A stretch of 64,000 nucleotides of DNA from Lachnospiraceae bacterium XBB2008 (GTDB lineage: Bacteria; Bacillota; Clostridia; Lachnospirales; Lachnospiraceae). This document shows, in pieces, positions 57,379 through 64,000 of the stretch. The position numbers and the translations under genes are program-made. Each line of letters begins with the position of its first letter. Position 1 is the first letter of the stretch. The notes under the pieces were generated by a model. It was not told the DNA's origin. It saw nothing but the letters and a program-made list of their open reading frames with translations, and did not search any database. The stretch lies in assembly GCA_900102235.1 (NCBI GenBank), contig FMVL01000013.1, forward strand, positions 18,658-82,657, written 5' to 3'.

Positions 57379-60300
57379 TTGAATTCAGAAATAGCAAAGG
57401 AACGAATTTCATATGTTGCAAGACCGGATTCTATCACATCCTCGGATGGTGATTTTTTGGCGACTCATGTTGCAATTAAAAAACTGAAGGTTCTGGATAA
57501 ATTCGAATTAGCTCCTACAGGCGGAAAATCCCATACTGAAGAGGAACTGTTTAGGGATTATATAAGTAATCCCGAAGATAAACATCAGTTTATAGCAGTA
57601 TACGGGCAGAGTGGAACCGGTAAATCCCATCTGATTAGATGGTTTGAAGCAAGATATGAGCAGAATAAACCTAAAGACGAGGTTATTCTGTTTATTCGTC
57701 GAAGCGATAATACTCTTAAGGGAACTATCCGTCAGCTTCTTGAAAAACCAGAGGTTCAGGGAATAGCTAATAAGGATGTATATGAAAGATTGGTTAAAGC
57801 AGCGATCTCTGTTGAAGAGAATAAGCTGAAGGATATGATTTATCATAATTTCATAATTGAAGTTAATAATGATAATGATGAACAAGACTTAAAAATCACT
57901 AATGTGAAAAGAAAAAGATTGGTTTCATTGTTGAATAACGAGGTAATGCATGATCACCTTATGAGTGAAAAAGGCCCTATAGAACGTATGTATTCAAAAA
58001 TAGCAGAACATACGTTGGTAGATCGCGACACAATTGCGCAATTTCAAGCGAGTGATTTTGTCGTCTCGTCTGAATTGTTTGAGGATTTGAGCAGTGCAGG
58101 GGCGGATCCTAAAGCTGAGAAAATGGCTCGGGAATTGATGTCGGATGAGGGCCCTGAAGAGGCAAAGAAAATAGCGGATTATCTGAATCAGTTTGTTGGA
58201 GAGGTAATCCAAAGGTGTGCGGGTATTGAACCCGGAGATTTTAAACAGATTTTTTTGGATATTCGAAAAGAATTATATAGGTTGGACAAGAAGCTAACTC
58301 TGTTCATAGAGGATGTTACATCCTTTACAGGTGTAGATACTGCACTTTTAGATGCATTGATTGAAGAACATACAGGAAAGCGAGATGGAGAAAACCTCTG
58401 CCGAATTTCATCTATTATAGGTACAACAAATAACTACCTGCAGAACAATTTTAAGGATAATCATAAGGATAGAATAACAAAATATATATATATACCTAGT
58501 GATGTGCTTGATGAAAGTGGGTTATATGAATTTGTGGCAAGATATCTGAACACAATGTCCCTAACAGAAGAAAGTATATCTGATTGGGTGATAAATCATG
58601 CAAATCCGGAGGATTACCCCATTCATGATGTAATAGAAGGAAAAAAATGGGAGTATGTGACTATTAATAATGGTAAAAGGATATGCCTATATCCTTTTAC
58701 CAAAAGAAGTATCGTGTATTTTTATAGTAATGTACTTCAAAATGGTCATCAGACACCCAGATACATCATTAGAGATATTATTGAGCCGGTGGTAAGGGAT
58801 GCCATTTTCAATAAAGAACATTTCCCCAGTATAGAAATTGTTAATGTAAATGATAATAGAATACTCAGCACTAGGATTCATACGCAGATAAGTGATGAGA
58901 AAGAAGCGGATCGCTTATTAAAATTCTTAAGCATTTGGGGTGATGGAACACCAAATCAATATGATAAGAATAATGAAGTATATATTTCTGACATTCCCAG
59001 GGGAGTATTTGATGATTTTAGCCTTCCGATTCTTAAACTGGATATCGTTGTCCCTCCTACGGAGGGTAAACAACCGGTTGTAGAACAACCAGTTGCCCCT
59101 AATACCATAGTTGTTGAACAGAGCACAGATGCTGTTCCTGCCGCAAAGATAAAAAAGGTTGATGATGCTAATAAACTGCTGACTAAATGGACAAACGAGC
59201 ACATTATAGACATTTCAGCAACTGTTGGAGCAGCTGGAACGATTCATTCTGCAGTGTATGATGAGATTCCGGATTACCTTTATACCGCAATTAACTGGCA
59301 GGCTGAAGGTGTTACACTTGATAACGCTAAAAAGGTGAAAGATTCATCATTACTGTTTGTCGCATTGGAGGGACAGACTAAAAAGGAAGGATTGTATATT
59401 CTCCCTGCTAGTTGGAACAGTATAAATATCATATTGGCTTTTATTCGATGGAAAGAGTATGGAAATAAGAGTTGGAATTATCCGGATGCAGATTTTGACG
59501 CATATCTTATAACAACCTGGACAGAATCTATAAAAAAGGAATTGGTAAAAAAAGTAAGAGAATACAAACCTGGAAAAGAAGCCCTATATATTGAGGCAGC
59601 TATTTCGGCAGAGATTTACAGAACAATTCTGAATGGCGAGTTCAGAGAAAAGACCTTGAAAAACTTTAATTCTCAAGTGCTATTGGCAAGTAAGCCAAAT
59701 AAGGCAAGTACAAATTCTCATTGTAAAGAATGGAATTCTCTTGTTAGTCTTATGGGTCAGAAAGGAGCCGATCAGAATAATCAACAGACAGTACGTGGAT
59801 ATTTCAATATTGAACAGGCGGGAGCAAGATCTGTAGTAGTCCTTGATGCACCTTTACTCTCGAAAGTTTTTGGCAAGATAAAACGTAATAAACTGGTGAT
59901 TCCCGATGAGGATAAGCAGCTTGATGATAAGGTTAAACTCAGAAAGGATGCCTATGCGTTCCTTGATGACATTGTTGAGAGAATAGATAGTGTTGCCAAG
60001 GCAGAGTTGGAGCTGGGGAGAGACAAAATCCAAAGGATCTATGATGCATTTGGTGATGATGAGGTAGGAGAAGAGGAACTGGCTGAGTTTGTTGATAGAG
60101 CAAAAAAATTCTTTGCTGAAGCAAACCAAACACAGATAAATGTCAAGGAGTGTTCTTTTGATGGTGTTAAGAAGCTTCCGCAAATTGAAAAAGCAATTTC
60201 AGACATAGCCAGTGTATTGGACGAAACAGATCCTTTAACTATTATTATGGCTTTTTCTGGCGACCCGGTTACTGTTATTAACCCGCTGATTGAGCTGATA

Positions 60301-60465
60301 GACAATCTAGAAAACGAAGTCGAAAAGGCGAAGACACAGATAAGCAGTAAGCTTTCTCTAATTGGTGGAGATAGTGCTGGTGGTGAAGATTCAGGAAGAT
60401 ACGATGCTGAACTAAAGTGCATACTTGCCAATAAATCCAAATTGGAAGGGATGGTGAACGCATGA
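57379..60465 (+). CDS. dpdH-like: Large P-loop ATPase, DpdH-like
   Basis: The 1028-residue protein starts at TTG 57379 (GAAGGAGCACACCAA upstream). Walker A is G76-Q-S-G-T-G-K-S83; a Walker B-type strand is LTLFIEDVTSFTG near residue 310, followed by ISSIIGTTNNYLQNNF. The middle has a Pro/Val-rich linker (VEQPVAPNTIVVEQSTDAVP, about 565-590) and the C-terminal 250 residues are helical. It resembles DpdH more than DptF or DptH of Dnd systems in length and in the ATPase being N-terminal. It overlaps the next gene by four bases. Confidence 0.6.
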   Translation: MNSEIAKERISYVARPDSITSSDGDFLATHVAIKKLKVLDKFELAPTGGKSHTEEELFRDYISNPEDKHQFIAVYGQSGTGKSHLIRWFEARYEQNKPKDEVILFIRRSDNTLKGTIRQLLEKPEVQGIANKDVYERLVKAAISVEENKLKDMIYHNFIIEVNNDNDEQDLKITNVKRKRLVSLLNNEVMHDHLMSEKGPIERMYSKIAEHTLVDRDTIAQFQASDFVVSSELFEDLSSAGADPKAEKMARELMSDEGPEEAKKIADYLNQFVGEVIQRCAGIEPGDFKQIFLDIRKELYRLDKKLTLFIEDVTSFTGVDTALLDALIEEHTGKRDGENLCRISSIIGTTNNYLQNNFKDNHKDRITKYIYIPSDVLDESGLYEFVARYLNTMSLTEESISDWVINHANPEDYPIHDVIEGKKWEYVTINNGKRICLYPFTKRSIVYFYSNVLQNGHQTPRYIIRDIIEPVVRDAIFNKEHFPSIEIVNVNDNRILSTRIHTQISDEKEADRLLKFLSIWGDGTPNQYDKNNEVYISDIPRGVFDDFSLPILKLDIVVPPTEGKQPVVEQPVAPNTIVVEQSTDAVPAAKIKKVDDANKLLTKWTNEHIIDISATVGAAGTIHSAVYDEIPDYLYTAINWQAEGVTLDNAKKVKDSSLLFVALEGQTKKEGLYILPASWNSINIILAFIRWKEYGNKSWNYPDADFDAYLITTWTESIKKELVKKVREYKPGKEALYIEAAISAEIYRTILNGEFREKTLKNFNSQVLLASKPNKASTNSHCKEWNSLVSLMGQKGADQNNQQTVRGYFNIEQAGARSVVVLDAPLLSKVFGKIKRNKLVIPDEDKQLDDKVKLRKDAYAFLDDIVERIDSVAKAELELGRDKIQRIYDAFGDDEVGEEELAEFVDRAKKFFAEANQTQINVKECSFDGVKKLPQIEKAISDIASVLDETDPLTIIMAFSGDPVTVINPLIELIDNLENEVEKAKTQISSKLSLIGGDSAGGEDSGRYDAELKCILANKSKLEGMVNA

Positions 60466-61130
60466 TTTTTGAAGAATTAGCAAAAACAACAAAAGATATG
60501 CAGGTCTTGCAAAAAAAGATGAGCATTCAGAGAAATAGGGATGCGCAGGAAGCAACGGATGCTAAATTTCGAGTGCTTTTAAGTCAAGCCGACCAATTCG
60601 TTGCGGCAATTGATTACTTATACTCAAATACTTGTTCTGAAACTAATACAGAAATTATTAACAGTATTACAGATGTATTAAACACATTAGAATCTGCGAT
60701 TGATTCAGGATTGGCTGATTCTGATACCGTAGTGAAAGCTGAGAATATATATAAAAACACTCAAAATGAGATGAAAAAAGACTGGACCAAGAAGTATTCT
60801 GAGCTTACGGGGGCAACTGTCAGCACTCTTGAAGCAATCAAGGGGATAGCAACAGATAAAGTCGATGAGTGTGTTGAGAAAATCAAGACTGCTAGTGCCT
60901 GGGAATCAAGCTCGCAGCAGTTGGAGAGTATGAAGGAAGGCCTTGACGAAGCTGAAGAGCTCATTCTTAGCCTGGGCTTGGATGAAGAAATCAAGACTTT
61001 TCTGCAGAACACTACAGATGGAAAGGCAACATTAAAAGATCTAAACGATAAAGTATTGAAATGGATTAGAGATGAAGGACTTGAGAATAAAATTAGAATA
61101 TCGTTTGCAAAAGTTATTACAAAACTATGA
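60462..61130 (+). CDS. Coiled-coil protein following the DpdH-like gene
   Basis: The 222-residue product (MIFEELAKTTKDMQVLQKKM onward) is almost wholly helical with heptad-like repeats and no membrane segment. The ATG overlaps the stop of the ATPase gene. It may be a structural partner of that ATPase. I do not recognise a family; in dpd clusters an unassigned gene can occupy this place, but identity was not established. Confidence 0.6.
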   Translation: MIFEELAKTTKDMQVLQKKMSIQRNRDAQEATDAKFRVLLSQADQFVAAIDYLYSNTCSETNTEIINSITDVLNTLESAIDSGLADSDTVVKAENIYKNTQNEMKKDWTKKYSELTGATVSTLEAIKGIATDKVDECVEKIKTASAWESSSQQLESMKEGLDEAEELILSLGLDEEIKTFLQNTTDGKATLKDLNDKVLKWIRDEGLENKIRISFAKVITKL

Positions 61131-61168
61131 TAGGTTTTATAGGGAATAATATAAAGGAATAGACTAAT

Positions 61169-62668
61169 ATGGCTATATCAAAAGAGTTAATAGATGGATT
61201 ATTGGTTACAATTCAAAACCTGTATTTGGCAGATGATATTCCATGGATGATCGGTTATTCGGGTGGGAAGGATAGCACCGCAGCTGTTCAATTGGTGTGG
61301 ATGGCTATAGAAAGATTGCCTGTCAAGGATCGAAAAAAAACTATTCACGTGATGAATACGGATACACTGGTAGAGTCTCCAGTAGTATCAAAATGGGTAG
61401 AGAATTCATTGGAACATATGAAGAAAGAAGCTGACCGTGGGCGGCTTCCTTTTGTTCCTGTGAGACTTATTCCAGACTACGATAATACATTTTGGGTAAA
61501 TTTAATAGGTAGAGGATATCCTTATCCTAGGATGAAGTATCGCTGGTGTACAGACCGATTGAAGATTAAACCAGTGAACAATTTTATAAAGAATAAAATT
61601 GCAGAGCATGGAGAAATCATACTTGTCTTGGGGACAAGAAAACAAGAAAGTTCAAGACGCAATCGTACTATGTCGAATCTTGAGAAAAAAAGAGTTCGTG
61701 ATTTATTGAGCCCCAACCCTACGCTTGCAAATGAGCTGGTTTTTTCACCTATGGAATCGTGGTCAGATGATGATGTTTGGTCTTTTTTAATGCAGTATAA
61801 AAATCCATGGGGATATTCAAACATGGATTTAATGACCATGTACAGAGGGGCTACTGCTGACAATGAGTGTCCTCTTCAAATCGATAAGTCCGCTCCATCA
61901 TGTGGCAAAAGTAGGTTTGGTTGTTGGGTGTGCACAATGGTTGAGAAGGATAAATCAATGGAAGCAATGATAGCCAATGATTCAGAAAAGGAGTGGATGG
62001 CTCCGCTGTTGGAATTTAGGAATGAGTTTGGAAATGAGGATGGTGATAGAGAACGTAGAAGCTTTAGAAGAATGAAGGGGACGTTGCAAGGGAATTATGG
62101 AAAACTCTTTCATGGCCCATATATAAAAGAAGTTAGAGAAGAGTGGTTAGAAAAGCTGCTGAGAATTCAAAAGGATATAAACGAAAATGGTCCTGATGAA
62201 TTTCATGATCTAGAATTGATTAGATTGCCTGAATTACAGGCAATTCGAAGAATATGGGTAAATGAAAAGCATGAATTTGATGACTCTTTACCCCGGATTT
62301 ATGAAAAAGTAATGGAAAGACCCTTTACAGATCCGGAATGGATTCATAACGATAGTTTTTCCGAGGAGGAATGGGAAATCTTGAAAAGGACATGTCAAGA
62401 ACTATATCCGGATGAAGAGCTGGCGTTTGAAATGATGTACACATTGATTGACATAGAAAATAAGGCGTCTGGAGTGAGTCAGAGAAAGAGTATTCTTGAG
62501 GATATAAATAGTACGATCACCAAAACATTTTATAGAGATGAGGAAGATGCGACAAATTTCTATTCGGATATGATGGTTAGAAAAAAAGAGAATGGTGGAA
62601 AGTATAATGAGAAATTCCTTGATTTTCAGCCTATAGAGTCTGAATTTGATAATGATGAGGATGAATGA
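61169..62668 (+). CDS. dndC: DNA phosphorothioation sulfurtransferase DndC
   Basis: The 499-residue protein has the PP-loop S31-G-G-K-D-S36 of the PAPS reductase/ATP pyrophosphatase family. It also has KYRWCTDRLKIKP, the NRTMSNLEKKR region, and a Cys cluster (ECPLQIDKSAPSCGKSRFGC and WVC) able to hold [4Fe-4S], as in DndC. It activates DNA with ATP and, with DndD, DndE and a cysteine desulfurase, replaces a non-bridging oxygen by sulfur. It is encoded between the helicase/ATPase genes and dndD. The gene is complete. Confidence 0.9.
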   Translation: MAISKELIDGLLVTIQNLYLADDIPWMIGYSGGKDSTAAVQLVWMAIERLPVKDRKKTIHVMNTDTLVESPVVSKWVENSLEHMKKEADRGRLPFVPVRLIPDYDNTFWVNLIGRGYPYPRMKYRWCTDRLKIKPVNNFIKNKIAEHGEIILVLGTRKQESSRRNRTMSNLEKKRVRDLLSPNPTLANELVFSPMESWSDDDVWSFLMQYKNPWGYSNMDLMTMYRGATADNECPLQIDKSAPSCGKSRFGCWVCTMVEKDKSMEAMIANDSEKEWMAPLLEFRNEFGNEDGDRERRSFRRMKGTLQGNYGKLFHGPYIKEVREEWLEKLLRIQKDINENGPDEFHDLELIRLPELQAIRRIWVNEKHEFDDSLPRIYEKVMERPFTDPEWIHNDSFSEEEWEILKRTCQELYPDEELAFEMMYTLIDIENKASGVSQRKSILEDINSTITKTFYRDEEDATNFYSDMMVRKKENGGKYNEKFLDFQPIESEFDNDEDE

Positions 62669-62671
62669 TTT

Positions 62672-64000
62672 ATGATTATAAAGAGGCTTCAATTAAACAA
62701 TTTCGGTGTATACGCGGGACTAAATGAATTCGATTTTGTTAGCAATAAGCCGGTTGTTCTTATTGGCGGAATGAACGGGCGCGGAAAGACGACTTTTCTG
62801 GAAGCTGTACTTCTCGCCCTTTACGGTTCTAATTCTTTTGCGTATGCAGAAAGCGATCAAAAATCGTATTCGCAGTATTTGAGATCTTTTGTAAATAGGA
62901 ACTCGGAAGATAACATTAGCAGCGTGGAATTAGAATTTGAAATAAATACAGGCATTAAAGAATCCTATGTAGTAAAAAGGCAATGGGAAACAGAAAGCAA
63001 GCGCCCTAAAGAACAGATTTTCGTATTTAAAGATGGCGAAAGAAATGAGTTCTTAACTAATAATTGGGCGATGTTTGTTGAAAACATACTTCCCAGCGCA
63101 TTATCGAGTTTTTTCTTCTTTGATGGCGAGAAAATAGCTGAACTGGCTGTCGATAATACCAATATCCAGTTAAAGAATTCAATTCGTTCTATGCTTGGTA
63201 TTTCTGTACTAGATGTTTTAAATAATGATATTATGCGCAATCTGAAGAAAGTGAATAGAACTGAGTTAAGTGATAAATCAAAAGATAAAATTCAACAGTT
63301 AAGAGATGAGAAGGAAGAGACTTCAGCACAAGTGGCTCAAATTGAAGACAGTTTGATGAAGGCCAATCAAAAACTAATAAAAGATAATGATGCTTTAGAG
63401 AAGCTTCATCAATTATATGCTGCAAAAGGTGGAGATGCCGTAGAAAAACAACAAGAAGTGCTAAAACAACGTGCGGAATGTACTGCGGAGATGAATGCCG
63501 CGCAAGAGCAAATATATGGTCTGGTCGCAGATGCGTTGCCCCTAGCGTTAGTTGATGAGCTGATATCTGATATAAAGCTACAAGCGACAGATGAGCATTC
63601 TGATTTTATTATGCAGGAAGCGTTGAAGCAGCTAGATGTATTATTTGATGAATTCTCATCATCGTATTCTGGGAAACTTGACGCAGGGAGAAAGTTTATA
63701 GAATATGTCAAAAATCAAACGGGGAATAGAGAGACCGAAACTATTTATGGGCTTTCTGAACAAGCTCTCTTCCAAGTGAATTCTTTAGTAGAAAGTGTGA
63801 TAGAAGATGCGGTAACATCAACTAAAGACACAATTAGGAAGAAAAATAAGATAATAAAAAAGATAAATGAATTAGATAGTTATTTGACGCTTGATGTTAA
63901 TGATAAAGAACTTAAGGGAATATATAAGAAGATTAAAGCTGCAGAACAAAAAATCATTGAAGATAAAGTGGTGATAGCTGAACTGGAACAAAAAAGAAGC
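62672..64000 (+). CDS. dndD: DNA phosphorothioation ATPase DndD, cut by the window end
   Basis: The first 443 codons of an SMC-like ATPase are present and the frame is still open at base 64000. Walker A is G33-M-N-G-R-G-K-T-T41, preceded by IIKRLQLNNFGVYAGLNEFD. The motif SSFFFFDGEKIAELA, typical of DndD, lies near residue 140-155, and a coiled coil begins about residue 200. DndD uses ATP to help nick or shape DNA for sulfur insertion. It starts three bases after dndC. Genes dndE and possibly dndB should be searched to the right. Confidence 0.9.
   Translation, partial: MIIKRLQLNNFGVYAGLNEFDFVSNKPVVLIGGMNGRGKTTFLEAVLLALYGSNSFAYAESDQKSYSQYLRSFVNRNSEDNISSVELEFEINTGIKESYVVKRQWETESKRPKEQIFVFKDGERNEFLTNNWAMFVENILPSALSSFFFFDGEKIAELAVDNTNIQLKNSIRSMLGISVLDVLNNDIMRNLKKVNRTELSDKSKDKIQQLRDEKEETSAQVAQIEDSLMKANQKLIKDNDALEKLHQLYAAKGGDAVEKQQEVLKQRAECTAEMNAAQEQIYGLVADALPLALVDELISDIKLQATDEHSDFIMQEALKQLDVLFDEFSSSYSGKLDAGRKFIEYVKNQTGNRETETIYGLSEQALFQVNSLVESVIEDAVTSTKDTIRKKNKIIKKINELDSYLTLDVNDKELKGIYKKIKAAEQKIIEDKVVIAELEQKRS

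Noticed and set aside
50767-60465. DptF/DptG/DptH restriction set, or DISARM
   Set aside because: Gene number, lengths and the RecQ-like helicase do not fit DptFGH, and there is no DISARM methyltransferase or DrmB-type gene. DISARM DrmD remains a distant relative of the SNF2 protein.

Overview
The window looks like a chromosome segment of a Firmicute of the class Clostridia, probably a Lachnospiraceae-type anaerobe. This is inference from strong AGGAGG-type ribosome binding sites, sigma-A promoters, GTG/TTG starts, a 4Fe-4S aldo/keto reductase, radical SAM proteins, Rpn-type nuclease ORFs and gene content. No rRNA, transposase or CRISPR array was seen. Base composition falls visibly from the left (GC-richer) to the right (AT-rich from about 45 kb), which suggests that the right side is acquired DNA.

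Layout. 1-13 kb is mostly ordinary: an EamA transporter, aldo/keto reductase, radical SAM protein, nitroreductase, diguanylate cyclase, CorA, a histidine-type phosphatase, a secreted repeat protein, a TetR regulator and a frameshifted PTS EIIC gene. 13-17 kb is a tandemly duplicated module of small genes plus Rpn-family nucleases. 17-18 kb has a SAM-I-like riboswitch with an attenuator before an N-formylglutamate amidohydrolase-like gene, then a flavodoxin-like protein. 19.1-21.7 kb is an array of about 21 tRNA genes without encoded CCA ends, interleaved with tiny ORFs, terminators and unexplained structured RNA; several tRNAs are degenerate or carry hairpin inserts. A truncated copy of the riboswitch/attenuator lies at 24.4 kb, so the array is flanked by direct repeats.

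22-30 kb carries an ATP-grasp protein, a HAD nucleotidase, an orphan HigA antitoxin, a lipoprotein, a methyltransferase, an Lrp regulator overlapping a free RpoA-CTD-like protein, and an ftsZ gene divergent from an XRE/ImmA pair with three shared palindromic operators between them. 30-45 kb is accessory DNA: zinc-ribbon proteins, an operon of a zinc-ribbon/glycine-rich membrane protein with a zinc-ribbon Ser/Thr kinase, lipoproteins, a Cys/His-repeat secreted protein, a DUF2075 protein and a NUDIX hydrolase.

45-64 kb is one nearly gapless operon: NERD-UvrD helicase, AddB-like protein, SNF2 (DpdE-like), RecQ-like (DpdF-like), DpdG-like, DpdH-like, a coiled-coil protein, DndC and DndD (cut by the window end). 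It joins a Dnd phosphorothioation module to a restriction-like module resembling that of the 7-deazaguanine (Dpd) systems and to an AddAB-like helicase pair. This hybrid is the leading candidate for an unusual defence system. The Dpd assignments rest on gene order, sizes and motifs recalled from memory, not on a database search.
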